Shown piece after piece: positions 1 through 8,975 of a stretch of 37,118 nt of DNA. The notes beneath the pieces are model-generated. The model saw only the letters and a program-made list of their open reading frames with translations, had not been told where the DNA came from and ran no database searches. This DNA is from Porphyromonas sp. COT-290 OH3588 (GTDB lineage: Bacteria; Bacteroidota; Bacteroidia; Bacteroidales; Porphyromonadaceae): NCBI RefSeq assembly GCF_000769075.1, contig NZ_JRFC01000002.1, forward strand, positions 1,507 to 38,624, read 5' to 3'. Both the position numbers and the translations under genes were made by a program. Numbering within the stretch: position 1 is the stretch's first letter; each line of letters starts with the position of its first letter.

Positions 1-135
1 AGAGACTCACTAAAGCAACGATATCAAGCAAACAAATCAAATCAACAAAGAGACATTTCACTAAATTTGTAGCAGTGCACTTTTGTTTGACAACATACAC
101 GTATTATGTAATTCTTTTCTCATGTATATCTAAGG

Positions 136-690
136 TTATTTGTACAGTTGGTCTATCTCTGACTTTGGGGCATAGACATAATTACCAATCTGCCTTATGG
201 GGATGGAAAACTTTCTGATATGCTTATATACCGTGCCTTCCGTAACACCAAACTTGGCTGTTATTTCACCAATCGTGTAGCAATGCTCTGGCTCAAGGTT
301 GTAAAGTTTAGACTCATTTCTTGTTCTCTGCTTTTGTTCATCAACAGGCCTCAGATTAAAGTTGCGTTCTAAATCCTCTCTACAGATGCGAGTCATCCTT
401 TTTCCCAAGTTATAACTTCGGAGAGCCTTACTTCTAACAAGTCGGTATAGTGTATCTCTGCAAACGTCGTATAGAGCAATAGCATCGGAAATAGAGAGGT
501 AGGGTTGATCCTTGGGAACCTTTGCAGCCTTCTCTCTCCGTAGCTCTTCTAACTTTTCCTCTCGCTTCTTTTGTGAATACGCAGACCTTGAGCACTGTAT
601 AGAACAATATCTCGATGTGATTATCTTGGCAAGAAAGGTCTTCCCACACAATTCACACTTTCGCTCAATCTGAAATTTTGCAGCTGGCAT
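136..690 (-). CDS. zinc-ribbon / double helix-turn-helix DNA-binding protein
   Basis: A 184-residue probable DNA-binding protein. The N-terminus has a small zinc-ribbon-like knuckle with C12, C15, C29 and C33 (CxxC-x13-CxxxC), followed by a basic, Lys/Glu-rich linker (about 40-60). Two MerR/excisionase-like helix-turn-helix units follow, at about 64-112 and 137-184. Each has the 'sets the helix, then a wing' layout seen in HTH_17 proteins. In Bacteroidota, proteins with this architecture often sit beside tyrosine recombinases in conjugative or invertible elements, but no recombinase is visible here, so that role is inference. The gene and its flanks are clearly AT-richer than dnaK next door, which suggests transfer. 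It has its own candidate promoter and paired direct repeats upstream. The target DNA is unknown. Confidence 0.8.
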   Translation of the reverse strand: MPAAKFQIERKCELCGKTFLAKIITSRYCSIQCSRSAYSQKKREEKLEELRREKAAKVPKDQPYLSISDAIALYDVCRDTLYRLVRSKALRSYNLGKRMTRICREDLERNFNLRPVDEQKQRTRNESKLYNLEPEHCYTIGEITAKFGVTEGTVYKHIRKFSIPIRQIGNYVYAPKSEIDQLYK

Positions 691-733
691 ACGATTTTCG
701 TATCTATCTGATAATCAAATTATTTTTTTTATT

Positions 734-763
734 TAAGTCGCACTTTATATACTAATAAGTCGC
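734..763. repeat. paired 8-bp direct repeats TAAGTCGC, 22 bp apart
   Basis: TAAGTCGC occurs at 734-741 and again at 756-763, a start-to-start spacing of 22 bp, about two helical turns. The pair lies between the candidate -7 box (779-786) and the start codon of the minus-strand HTH gene, so it would be in the initially transcribed region. This is compatible with a tandem operator, perhaps for autoregulation. The function is inferred from position only. Confidence 0.4.
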
Positions 764-778
764 GGCACAAATATGGTA

Positions 779-786
779 CAAATATA
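779..786 (-). promoter_or_regulatory. candidate -7 box for the HTH gene
   Basis: On the minus strand the sequence reads TATATTTG, matching the Bacteroidota -7 consensus TAnnTTTG. It would start transcription about 80 nt upstream of the ATG at 690. A clear -33 element was not found. Confidence 0.35.
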
Positions 787-836
787 CGACTAAAATCGAT
801 AGAAAACGAAGAAATACGAGAAGCTACAGAAAATAA

Positions 837-869
837 AAATAGCAGTAAGTTGTTATCTTACTGCTATTT
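837..869 (-). terminator. dnaK terminator
   Basis: A perfect 13-bp stem (837-849 pairing with 857-869) with a 7-nt loop lies 33 nt beyond the dnaK stop codon. On the minus strand it is followed by a T-rich run, which is the expected form of an intrinsic terminator for dnaK. Confidence 0.8.
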
Positions 870-901
870 ACTATTTATTTGATGCTCTTTTGTGAGCGGA
901 A

Positions 902-2809
902 TTACTTCACTTCTTCGAAGTCGGCGTCGGTGATGTCGGAGCCTTGGGTTGAGCTACCGCCAGTCTGTGCACCGCCTGCGTTAGGCTGAGCATCGGCTGT
1001 AGCACCACCTTGTGCCTTGTACATCTCTTCCGTAGCAGCGTGGAAAGCTGTATTCAGTTCGGCTGTAGCAGCGTCAATGGCTTCGATGTTCTGATCCTTG
1101 TGCGCCGTGCGGAGCTTCTCGAGAGCAGCTTCGATAGGAGCCTTCTTGTCGGCTGGGAGCTTATCGCCCAGTTCCTTAAGTTGCTTCTCGGTCTGGAAGA
1201 TCGTGCTGTCGGCGTGGTTCAGCTTCTGGATGCGTTCACTCTCGCGCTTGTCGGCCTCGGCATTGGCTTCGGCTTCGGCTTTCATGCGCTTGATCTCGTC
1301 ATCGCTTAGACCGCTAGAGGCTTCGATGCGGATGTTCTGCTGCTTGCCCGTTGCCTTATCTACAGCCGTTACACTAAGGATACCGTTGGCGTCGATGTCG
1401 AATGTTACCTCGATCTGAGGCGTCTGGCGAGGAGCTGGAGCGATACCGTCGAGGTTGAAACGACCGATGCTCTTATTGTCCTTAGCCATAGAACGCTCAC
1501 CCTGTAGCACGTGGATCTCTACCGATGGCTGGTTGTCTACCGCCGTGGTGAAGATCTCGCTCTTCTTCGTTGGGATCGTCGTATTGGCTTCGATGAGCTT
1601 AGTCATCACACCACCCATCGTCTCGATACCGAGTGATAGAGGCGTTACGTCTAGTAGAAGCACGTCCTTGATTTCGCCCGTGAGCACACCGCCCTGGATC
1701 GCAGCACCTACGGCTACCACTTCGTCTGGGTTCACACCCTTGCTTGGAGTCTTGCCGAAGATCTTCTCTACGATTGCTTGAATAGCTGGGATACGTGTCG
1801 AACCACCTACGAGGATGACTTCGTCAATCTCGCTCTTGCCTAGACCAGCGTCGCGCATAGCCTGCTCACATGGAGCGATACAAGCCTGAATGAGACGATC
1901 GGCTAGCTGCTCAAACTTAGCACGAGTAAGCGTGCGCACGAGGTGCTTAGGAATACCATTTACTGGCATGATGTAGGGGAGGTTAATCTCCGTAGATGTA
2001 GAGCTAGAGAGCTCAATCTTGGCCTTCTCGGCAGCTTCCTTGAGACGCTGCATCGCCATAGGATCTTGGCGTAGGTCAAGGCCTTCGTCAGCCTTAAATT
2101 CATCTGCAAGCCAGTCGATGATCACGTGGTCGAAGTCGTCACCCCCTAGGTGTGTATCACCATTGGTTGAGCGAACCTCAAACACTCCGTCGCCAAGCTC
2201 AAGGATAGAGATATCGAACGTACCACCACCGAGGTCGAAGACCGCAATCTTCATATCCTTGTCGCTCTTGTCTAGACCGTAGGCGAGTGATGCGGCTGTT
2301 GGCTCGTTGACGATACGGCGAACGTTGAGTCCTGCGATCTCACCAGCTTCCTTAGTAGCCTGACGCTGAGCGTCGTTGAAGTAAGCAGGCACTGTGATCA
2401 CAGCGTCGGTTACTTCTGCGCCGAGGTAGTCTTCGGCTGTCTTCTTCATCTTCTGCAGGATGATTGCAGAGATTTCCTGTGGCGTATAGAGACGGCCGTC
2501 GATGTCTACGCGTGGCGTATCGTTGTCGCCCTTAACTACCTTATAAGGTACGCGATCTAGCTCGCCAGCTACCTGTCCGAAGGTCTCACCCATGAAGCGC
2601 TTGATCGAGTAGATCGTCTTCGTTGGGTTAGTGATAGCCTGACGCTTGGCAGGATCGCCCACCTTACGCTCGCCACCCTCGATGAATGCCACAACTGATG
2701 GAGTCGTGCGCTTACCTTCGCTGTTTGCGATAACGATTGGCTCGTTACCTTCTAGTACGGATACGCAAGAGTTTGTCGTACCCAAGTCAATTCCAATGAT
2801 TCTTCCCAT
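902..2809 (-). CDS. dnaK: molecular chaperone DnaK (Hsp70)
   Basis: A 635-residue Hsp70 of normal bacterial length, acting in the cytoplasm as an ATP-dependent chaperone with DnaJ and GrpE. The phosphate-1 loop GIDLGTTNS is at residues 6-14. The actin-like ATPase signatures [13 protein letters not shown] and the VGGSTRIPA loop are present, followed by the interdomain [11 protein letters not shown] segment, the substrate-binding domain and a helical lid. The C-terminal tail is glycine/alanine-rich and ends in EEVK, the usual tail of bacterial DnaK. It is a single gene here, with a terminator immediately downstream; dnaJ and grpE are not adjacent. A dyad TGTCA-N7-TGACA lies about 125 bp upstream and could take part in heat-shock control. 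Confidence 0.98.
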   Translation of the reverse strand: MGRIIGIDLGTTNSCVSVLEGNEPIVIANSEGKRTTPSVVAFIEGGERKVGDPAKRQAITNPTKTIYSIKRFMGETFGQVAGELDRVPYKVVKGDNDTPRVDIDGRLYTPQEISAIILQKMKKTAEDYLGAEVTDAVITVPAYFNDAQRQATKEAGEIAGLNVRRIVNEPTAASLAYGLDKSDKDMKIAVFDLGGGTFDISILELGDGVFEVRSTNGDTHLGGDDFDHVIIDWLADEFKADEGLDLRQDPMAMQRLKEAAEKAKIELSSSTSTEINLPYIMPVNGIPKHLVRTLTRAKFEQLADRLIQACIAPCEQAMRDAGLGKSEIDEVILVGGSTRIPAIQAIVEKIFGKTPSKGVNPDEVVAVGAAIQGGVLTGEIKDVLLLDVTPLSLGIETMGGVMTKLIEANTTIPTKKSEIFTTAVDNQPSVEIHVLQGERSMAKDNKSIGRFNLDGIAPAPRQTPQIEVTFDIDANGILSVTAVDKATGKQQNIRIEASSGLSDDEIKRMKAEAEANAEADKRESERIQKLNHADSTIFQTEKQLKELGDKLPADKKAPIEAALEKLRTAHKDQNIEAIDAATAELNTAFHAATEEMYKAQGGATADAQPNAGGAQTGGSSTQGSDITDADFEEVK

Positions 2810-2931
2810 AATACTTATATTGTTTTATTGTTAATTCCTTAATGAGTTCGATGAGGAGCTTTCCGCTCGAACGCTCGCTCGACAAGGAGTTAAGCAAAGC
2901 ATGTGCCACGATGAGAAGTAGCCTTGACGTC

Positions 2932-2948
2932 TGTCATAATGACTGACA
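2932..2948. promoter_or_regulatory. dyad TGTCA-N7-TGACA upstream of dnaK
   Basis: A perfect 5-bp inverted repeat, TGTCA and TGACA separated by 7 bp, lies 123 bp upstream of the dnaK start in an intergenic stretch of about 275 bp. It is not a CIRCE element, which has 9-bp arms and a 9-bp spacer. It may be a binding site for a stress regulator or part of the promoter. Only the symmetry and position support this. Confidence 0.35.
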
Positions 2949-3018
2949 ATGTGTCGGAATACAATCTTAGTTCGTGTCCGAGTCTGCCAAAGATGGCTGA
3001 TGAGTAGGGCTAAAAAGC

Positions 3019-3054
3019 ATAGCACCTAACTGGACAAATCCAGTTAGGTGCTAT
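3019..3054 (-). terminator. terminator of the zwf-pgl operon
   Basis: A perfect 15-bp stem (3019-3033 with 3040-3054) and 6-nt loop lies just beyond the pgl stop codon. On the minus strand it is followed by a GCTTTTTAG tract, as expected for an intrinsic terminator. Confidence 0.85.
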
Positions 3055-3085
3055 ACCATACATAATAATGTAGAGAGATGACTGC

Positions 3086-3784
3086 CTACAGGCTTTGGTC
3101 AGTATAGAGTTCTACATCGTCACGTCGCTCGAAGAAGTAGCTGGAGGGGTAGGCTTGAGCCTCTGGAGCTTGGTTGATTATCTGACGCAAGATGGTGCGC
3201 TTGCTCTCGCCGACGGCGTGGAAGAGGACGCGCTTGGCCGCCATGATCGTTGGCCCCGTCATCGCAATGCGCTTCTGGCCACTGGGGTGTGTCGCCACAA
3301 CGTATGGAGTAGGTGTCTCGAGCAGCTTCATTTGTTGAGGAAAGATGGACGAAGTATGGCCATCATCACCAATGCCTAGGATTACGGCATCGAAGATGGG
3401 GAGTTTGTGCTCGGTTGGTAATTGCCTTCGTACTAGCTCTGTGTAGCGAATGGCCTCCCCGCTGGGGTCGCTCTCGCCCATGATGCGGTGCACCTGCTCG
3501 GCGGGTATAGGGACAGAGCTAAGCATCGCCTCCTTGGTCATACCATAATTGCTCTGCTCGTCGGTCGGGGGTACACATCGCTCGTCTACCCAGTATAGAT
3601 GTACATGAGCCCAGTTAATCTCCTCTCTCAGGGGCGAACTAGCCATAAGCTCAAAAAGTAGCTTAGGCGTGCTACCACCAGATATGGCTACATGTATATC
3701 GCCTTGTTGAGTGCCACGGACGAATATCTCACGAGCTAGAGCTGTGGCGACCTCATGTGGTGTCGGATACTGATAGATCTTCAT
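3086..3784 (-). CDS. pgl: 6-phosphogluconolactonase
   Basis: A 232-residue protein of the DevB/Pgl type, which hydrolyses 6-phosphogluconolactone to 6-phosphogluconate in the oxidative pentose phosphate pathway. The sugar-phosphate loop ISGGSTPK (34-41) and the GIGDDGHTSSIFP segment are both present, and the length is typical. It starts 4 nt after the zwf stop codon, so the two are almost certainly co-transcribed and probably translationally coupled. It catalyses the step directly after Zwf. A strong terminator closes the operon downstream. A 6-phosphogluconate dehydrogenase gene is not in this window. Confidence 0.95.
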   Translation of the reverse strand: MKIYQYPTPHEVATALAREIFVRGTQQGDIHVAISGGSTPKLLFELMASSPLREEINWAHVHLYWVDERCVPPTDEQSNYGMTKEAMLSSVPIPAEQVHRIMGESDPSGEAIRYTELVRRQLPTEHKLPIFDAVILGIGDDGHTSSIFPQQMKLLETPTPYVVATHPSGQKRIAMTGPTIMAAKRVLFHAVGESKRTILRQIINQAPEAQAYPSSYFFERRDDVELYTDQSL

Positions 3785-3788
3785 AGGC

Positions 3789-5381
3789 TTATAGCTCGCA
3801 GTAGAGCTCCGAATTGGTTAGGTTCTTACACGGGTTGGTCCAGTTGCAGCAGTCGCCATCCATGATCTCGTCACTCTGCTTAGGCCCCCAAGTGCCAGCA
3901 GGATAGCCATACAGAGGGAAGTGCTCATCTTGCCAAGCCCTGAGGATTGGGTCGAAGAATCGCCAGCTCATCTCCACAGCATCGCTGCGAGTGAAGAGGG
4001 TCGAGTCCCCGAGCATACTATCCTCCAAGAGGCGTGAGTAGGCATCGCCAGAGGCTAGCCCCCCGAGCTGGTCGTAGGTAAAGTTCATCGATACTTTCTT
4101 CACCTCGAAGCCTGATCCGGGTACCTTAGCCCCGAACTTGAGGACAATACCTTCGTTGGGCTGTATGCGTATGATGAGTTGATTGGGGATAGAGCGTCCG
4201 TCTGCCCCAGCAAACATCTTGTGAGGAGTTGGCTTGAAGTGGATGACAATCTCCGTTACCTTGGTCGGCATCATCTTGCCTGTACGGATATAGAATGGGA
4301 CACCGTGCCATCGCCAGTTGTCAATATGGAGCTTCATCGCCACAAAGGTTTCGGTACGGCTCTCGGGACTGATTTTATCCTCCTCACGATAGCCTCTGTG
4401 GTATTCGCCTTTCCATTCACTCTCCGTGTACTGACCTCGGATTACGCTACGGCGAATATCTTCTTCGCTCATCGGACGGAAGGCTTGATAAACCTTGACC
4501 ACCTCGTTGCGAAATAGGTCGGCGTTGAACTGTACAGGTGGCTCCATGGCCACAAGTGCTACAAGCTGAGAGAGGTGATTCTGTACCATATCACGCAGAG
4601 CTCCCGTCTCGTCGTAGAATCCTCCACGACTCTCAACGCCCATATTCTCAACGGCTGTGACTTCTATGCGGTCGATATAGTTCCTATTCCACAGAGGCTC
4701 AAAAATACCATTGGCGAAGCGAAGTGCCATGATGTCTTGCACGGTTTCTTTGCCTAGGAAATGATCTATACGGTAGAGCTGGTGTTCTCTGAAGCATGAG
4801 CGGTATATCTCATTGAGCTCCTCGGCACTTTTGAGGTCGTAGCCAAAGGGTTTCTCTATGATGATACGTCGGATAGGGCGAGGCACGCCGTCTTCGCCCC
4901 TATGGGCATTGAGGTGGCATCTGCCGTCGGGGCTATCGCACTCCTCTCTGTTGAGACCAACGGAAGCTAGGTGTAGAGGCACAACGCCGTATAGCGAGGG
5001 TGGGGTAGAGAGATAATAGATATAGTTGGCAGGGTTGTCGATCTGCTCGTCTAGCTCCTGTAGTCTACTCTTGAGCTTGGGGTACTCCTCCTCTAGAGCA
5101 GGATCCATAGATAGGTAGTGGACGCTAGCGAGGAACTGCTCGGCTAGCGAGGCATCGTACTCGCCCTCGGCAAGGTATTTCTTGAGGCTCTCGTCTAGGT
5201 GAGGGCGATACGAAGCACTATCGTAGGCGGTACGTCCGAGGCCTAGTACGGCAAATCGCTTGGGCAGCTTGGCCTGCTTAAAAAGCTGATAGAGCGAGGG
5301 TATGAGCTTGCGCTTGGTCAAGTCCCCAGATGCTCCGAAGATAACCAGTATGAGGCTATCGGGTTTGGTTGGATTATTCAT
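3789..5381 (-). CDS. zwf: glucose-6-phosphate 1-dehydrogenase
   Basis: A 530-residue enzyme that oxidises glucose 6-phosphate with NADP+. The nucleotide-binding loop GASGDLT is at 16-22, the EKPFG segment at 176-180, and the catalytic signature RIDHFLGKE at 204-212. The protein carries a roughly 20-residue insertion before the EKPFG strand (about 148-170, with two Cys) and is somewhat longer than the ~490 residues of the enterobacterial enzyme. It is first in a two-gene operon with pgl. The start ATG at 5381 puts the Rossmann strand close to the N-terminus, as usual. No clear promoter was seen in the 80 bp separating it from mutY. Confidence 0.97.
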   Translation of the reverse strand: MNNPTKPDSLILVIFGASGDLTKRKLIPSLYQLFKQAKLPKRFAVLGLGRTAYDSASYRPHLDESLKKYLAEGEYDASLAEQFLASVHYLSMDPALEEEYPKLKSRLQELDEQIDNPANYIYYLSTPPSLYGVVPLHLASVGLNREECDSPDGRCHLNAHRGEDGVPRPIRRIIIEKPFGYDLKSAEELNEIYRSCFREHQLYRIDHFLGKETVQDIMALRFANGIFEPLWNRNYIDRIEVTAVENMGVESRGGFYDETGALRDMVQNHLSQLVALVAMEPPVQFNADLFRNEVVKVYQAFRPMSEEDIRRSVIRGQYTESEWKGEYHRGYREEDKISPESRTETFVAMKLHIDNWRWHGVPFYIRTGKMMPTKVTEIVIHFKPTPHKMFAGADGRSIPNQLIIRIQPNEGIVLKFGAKVPGSGFEVKKVSMNFTYDQLGGLASGDAYSRLLEDSMLGDSTLFTRSDAVEMSWRFFDPILRAWQDEHFPLYGYPAGTWGPKQSDEIMDGDCCNWTNPCKNLTNSELYCEL

Positions 5382-5461
5382 TGCTCTAGCTAATTTTCTT
5401 TACTATTTAGTCAAGTATGTATATAAGCCACTTCCTACCTGTTTTGTTTACCTGTGGCTCC

Positions 5462-6565
5462 TTACAGAGACGAGAGCATCTTGTCCAGTAAGATAGGCAT
5501 ACCATACTGTCCTCGTTGCTCTTCGTCTATCAAGAGGTAGCCCCCCTCTGTAGTCCTAGGGGTGTAGCTTCTAGCCTCTGCCAGATAGAGGTTGGCGTGT
5601 AGCAACCTATGGGTAAGGCGGTGCTTGAGCGTAGCCACTGGCTTGGGATGTACAACCAGCCCTTCTAGGCCCTCAAAGAGATTGCCGCAGTCTTGGGTAC
5701 TGAATATCCCTTCTAGAGTTTGTGGCTCTGGAGTTTCTACTAGGGGTAACTCGTAGAGCCCCTCCCAGATATCGCCCTTGCCCCGACGACGAATGAGTGT
5801 ATAGATGGAGCCTGCCGAGTGGATACGTACCAAGAAATAGTGTAAATAACGCTCTGTTACCTTGATTTTACCCTGCTTGACGGGGAGGCTAAGCTGATTG
5901 CCCTGTCTATGAGCCACACATAACTGAGCGAAAGGGCAGGCCTGGCAGCTTGGTCTGCGTGGTGTACAGCAGAGAGCACCTAGCTCAATCATCGCCTGAT
6001 TATGGCGCCCCGGCTCTTCTGGGTCGAGTAGCTCTTGAGCAAGTGCTCGGAATAGTTTCTGTCCACTAGGCGTATCAATGGGTTCGTCGATGCCGAGTAG
6101 CCGACTGACTACTCGATAGACATTGCCGTCTACGGCTGCATGTGGCAGGTTGTAGGCGAAAGAGAGTACTGCTGCTTGCGTGTAGGGCCCTACACCGGGG
6201 AGGCGTTTGATTTGCTCCAGCTCTCGTGGTATATTTCCACCGAACTCATCGACCACCACGCGTGCTGCACGCAACAGGTTACGCCCTCGGGAATAATATC
6301 CTAGTCCCTGCCATAGGCGTAGCACATCGTCCTCGTTTGCTTTGGCTAAGTCTTGGATCGTAGGGAAGGCATCAATGAAGCGGAAATAGTACCCTAGACC
6401 CTGCAGCACCTGCGTTTGCTGGAGAATAACCTCCGAGAGCCAGATGTGATATGGGTCTGTCGTTTCACGCCACGGTAGCGCACGTGCGTTTTGCCCGAAC
6501 CATAGAGCGAGTGAAGCACGTAGATCCGCCAGCTCTGTTGTTGATAGTATGGTTCTCAATACCAC
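5462..6565 (-). CDS. mutY: adenine DNA glycosylase MutY
   Basis: A 367-residue base-excision repair glycosylase that removes adenine mispaired with 8-oxoguanine. The catalytic Glu lies in IWLSEVILQQTQV (E45). The helix-hairpin-helix LPGVGPYTQAAV leads to the catalytic Asp in VDGNV (D146). Four Cys (C200, C207, C210, C216; Cx6Cx2Cx5C) hold the 4Fe-4S cluster. A C-terminal NUDIX-like domain follows (about 235-365), which recognises 8-oxoG in this family. The proposed start is a GTG directly abutting the TAG stop of the upstream HAD gene, suggesting translational coupling; slightly downstream starts are possible. Confidence 0.95.
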   Translation of the reverse strand: MVLRTILSTTELADLRASLALWFGQNARALPWRETTDPYHIWLSEVILQQTQVLQGLGYYFRFIDAFPTIQDLAKANEDDVLRLWQGLGYYSRGRNLLRAARVVVDEFGGNIPRELEQIKRLPGVGPYTQAAVLSFAYNLPHAAVDGNVYRVVSRLLGIDEPIDTPSGQKLFRALAQELLDPEEPGRHNQAMIELGALCCTPRRPSCQACPFAQLCVAHRQGNQLSLPVKQGKIKVTERYLHYFLVRIHSAGSIYTLIRRRGKGDIWEGLYELPLVETPEPQTLEGIFSTQDCGNLFEGLEGLVVHPKPVATLKHRLTHRLLHANLYLAEARSYTPRTTEGGYLLIDEEQRGQYGMPILLDKMLSSL

Positions 6566-7195
6566 CTATCTATTATGCTGCTTTAGGATCTGCCCAATCG
6601 CTTCACGCCAGTCCTCTCCATTGGCGGGGCAGTAGGTCACGAAGCCTAGTTCCTCGGCCATCTGTACGTTGGCTGGTCCGTCGTCGATGAATAGGGTTTC
6701 GCTCGGGAGCATACCAGTCTGCTCAATCATGAGCTCAAAAATGCCTCTGTGCGGCTTGACCATACCCATCTCGCAGCTAGCGAACTTGCGCTCGCAGTAG
6801 CTACTGAGCGGACGGCCATTTGGGAGGAAGCTGGTACTCTCGGCAAACTCCATAACGTAGGGGTTCGTATTGCTCAAGATGTGCACCGTGTAGTCTTGGC
6901 GTAGTGTGTCGATGTAGTCAAACTTATAGCTCGCTACTTCCTCCAAGAATCCCATATAGGCATCATATATCTCCTCCTGTCGGAGCTCTCGACCAGCAAG
7001 CTGACTGAGAGCCGAGCGAAACTCTTCTTTGCTCATTCGTCCGTCTTCTATCTGCAAGAAGTAACCACTCTGCAGATACGGATCTAGCATCTTCTCTATG
7101 TCGGGTATGCCTAGGGCGGAGAAGCGTCTGAGCGCTTCATCTTTGTTGAGGTGGATCAGCACCCCTCCTAGGTCGAATACTATGGTCTTAATCAT
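6566..7195 (-). CDS. HAD-superfamily (subfamily IA, YihX-like) phosphatase
   Basis: A 209-residue HAD hydrolase. Motif I is FDLGGVL with nucleophile D8; the usual second Asp is Gly, as in YihX and related HAD-IA phosphatases. Motif II is LSNTNP, the Lys of motif III lies in MVKPHRGIF, and motif IV is FIDDG. An alpha-helical cap domain sits between motifs I and II (about 16-95). The substrate is probably a small phosphorylated metabolite such as a sugar phosphate, but it cannot be read from the sequence. The stop codon directly abuts the mutY start, so the two form an operon. Confidence 0.88.
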   Translation of the reverse strand: MIKTIVFDLGGVLIHLNKDEALRRFSALGIPDIEKMLDPYLQSGYFLQIEDGRMSKEEFRSALSQLAGRELRQEEIYDAYMGFLEEVASYKFDYIDTLRQDYTVHILSNTNPYVMEFAESTSFLPNGRPLSSYCERKFASCEMGMVKPHRGIFELMIEQTGMLPSETLFIDDGPANVQMAEELGFVTYCPANGEDWREAIGQILKQHNR

Positions 7196-7292
7196 AATTG
7201 CACTTGTAAATAGTCTGTCTGCCGTGGCTCGGCTGATGGGTTAGTCGTTACTCAAAGCTTGGAGGCGACTCCCTCGGGCAGACAATGTCGCT

Positions 7293-7892
7293 TTAGTGAA
7301 TAAAAGGTAATGCCTCTATCTGAGGTAATAGGGGTTGGCCGTCGTTGTTGTCGATGATCCAAGTAGCCGAGCATGTCATATCTGCTTGGCTCATCTGACT
7401 GCGTATGCGTGCCCGTATAGCCTCTTCCGCTGTCGCATCTCTATGCATAGCACGCCTGATGCGCACCTCGTCGTCGGCCATGACTACCAGTACACCGTCT
7501 ACCATACGCTCTAGCACTCCCCCCACCAGCAGGGCACTCTCTATGGCACACACGCACACGCCACGCCGGATTAGCTCTTCTCTCCAATAAGAGAAGTCCC
7601 TACGGACAGCAGGGTGCACAAGGGCATTGATCTGCTCAAGTGCCGTGGTGTCGGAGAAGATGATAGAAGCTAGGCGAGGGCGATCGAGTCTACCGTCTGA
7701 CGTGGCATAGAGCTCAGGGCCGAAGAGCTTGATGACCTCAGCCCTAAGCTCGGCGTCTGTGTCGTAGAGGGCTTTGGCCCGCTTGTCTGTATCGTAGACA
7801 GGTATGCCGTAGGTGGCGAGTATTGTGCTGACGAGCGACTTGCCACTACCTATCCCACCAGTGATACCGATAGTCACGATCTTAGTCTGCAT
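7293..7892 (-). CDS. coaE: dephospho-CoA kinase
   Basis: A 199-residue enzyme for the last step of coenzyme A synthesis: ATP-dependent phosphorylation of the ribose 3'-hydroxyl of dephospho-CoA. The P-loop GITGGIGSGKS is at 9-19, followed by the YDTDKRAKALYD segment typical of CoaE (catalytic Asp region) and a C-terminal lid. The length is normal. It starts 6 nt after the ybbR stop and is the last gene of the nusB-yajC-ybbR-coaE cluster, an order common in Bacteroidota. Confidence 0.95.
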   Translation of the reverse strand: MQTKIVTIGITGGIGSGKSLVSTILATYGIPVYDTDKRAKALYDTDAELRAEVIKLFGPELYATSDGRLDRPRLASIIFSDTTALEQINALVHPAVRRDFSYWREELIRRGVCVCAIESALLVGGVLERMVDGVLVVMADDEVRIRRAMHRDATAEEAIRARIRSQMSQADMTCSATWIIDNNDGQPLLPQIEALPFIH

Positions 7893-7898
7893 AAGGCT

Positions 7899-8921
7899 CT
7901 AGGGTGTTACCTTCTCCAAAACAAACTGGACAGCCTCGGGCTTGAGGCTGTATCGTTTGATCCAATCGGGCCGTTTGGTGAGCTGAACCGTCAGCTGACG
8001 AGGAGCTACAGTATCGCCACTCTCTCGGCTTGCCGTAGCCTCGGCATAATTGATGGATAGCTCTACATCGGCCTCTACTAGGTCGGCATAGCGAGATCTG
8101 GGCAGTGTGAGCAGGACGGTCACTGAGCTAGGCAGAGGGTGTAGGACATAGCCAACTGGTACGCCTCTAGTCTGTACTGGCAGAGTAAAGCTCTGCTCGG
8201 TAAGCTCCTCAATGGTTACGTGTACTCTAGCTTGGCGAGTCTGACAATAAGCCCCAGCGGGCATGATGAGGTCTACATTGCTGGAGATACTCTCTCGCAG
8301 CTCTCTCTGGCTGATAGCCCCGGTACTGATCTGCTGGATAGTATCTAGGCTCTCCTTGGTGCCAAAGATCACGACATCTGTGGGGTGTAGCTCCACAGCA
8401 CTAGCCGTAAAACCCGCTGCTGTGCTAGGGTCAGAGCCTAGCACTATGGGTACTCGCTTGCTCACACGCTTCTGTAGCACCACGTGTATATCGCCTACAG
8501 ACTGCTGCAAGACTTGGGCAGATGGAGATAGACGCTGCTCTATCTGTGCTTTGAGTTCCTGCTTACTGATGCCGATGTACTCACGCCCAGTAGCTTCTCG
8601 GCTGGTCTTGAGGACAATCGGCTCCATGCCATCTAGTGAGTAGCGTATATGCTCGAAGCCTTTGTCCTGCACTTGTAGCTCTAGGCTCTCTGGCACATCA
8701 CCGCCGAGGGCGTTGTTTAGGGCGATAGAGTCGTAGGCTATGGGAATGGATATCGGTCTAGTGAAATCGCCTTGAAGGCGCTGCAAAATCCAAAATCCAA
8801 AAGCCACTCCTAGGAAAAAGATAAAAGTCAGCAGGCGGGAGCTACGTAAAATACGTTTGCTCCCTCTGGCTGACTTTTTTACCTTGTGGGACGAGTCGCT
8901 AGAGCCTAGGTTTAGTTTCAT
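7899..8921 (-). CDS. YbbR-like domain membrane protein (CdaR-like)
   Basis: A 340-residue protein with a basic, Ser/Lys-rich N-terminus, one transmembrane helix (about 30-46) and a long extracytoplasmic part rich in beta strands, consistent with tandem YbbR-like domains. In Firmicutes, YbbR/CdaR regulates the diadenylate cyclase CdaA. In Bacteroidota, YbbR proteins sit in this nusB-yajC-coaE context and their role is not established. No cyclase gene is adjacent here. Confidence 0.82.
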   Translation of the reverse strand: MKLNLGSSDSSHKVKKSARGSKRILRSSRLLTFIFFLGVAFGFWILQRLQGDFTRPISIPIAYDSIALNNALGGDVPESLELQVQDKGFEHIRYSLDGMEPIVLKTSREATGREYIGISKQELKAQIEQRLSPSAQVLQQSVGDIHVVLQKRVSKRVPIVLGSDPSTAAGFTASAVELHPTDVVIFGTKESLDTIQQISTGAISQRELRESISSNVDLIMPAGAYCQTRQARVHVTIEELTEQSFTLPVQTRGVPVGYVLHPLPSSVTVLLTLPRSRYADLVEADVELSINYAEATASRESGDTVAPRQLTVQLTKRPDWIKRYSLKPEAVQFVLEKVTP

Positions 8922-8975
8922 ATATTATAGGTAGTAGAGAAACTAATCCGTAGATCCAAACTTGTTGGCAGGATG

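Noticed and set aside
1010-2834. Several long plus-strand frames opposite dnaK
   Set aside because: They are antisense shadows of a strongly coding, codon-biased gene and have no independent support.
2932-2948. CIRCE element for HrcA upstream of dnaK
   Set aside because: Arms are 5 bp with a 7-bp spacer; CIRCE has 9-bp arms and a 9-bp spacer with a different sequence.
2831-3025. 64-codon minus-strand frame between dnaK and pgl
   Set aside because: It overlaps the dnaK leader and its dyad; no family signal. More likely untranslated leader.
7217-7282. GTCTGCC/GGCAGAC inverted repeat between coaE and the HAD gene
   Set aside because: Only 7-bp arms with a loop above 50 nt and no T-tract; too weak to call a terminator.
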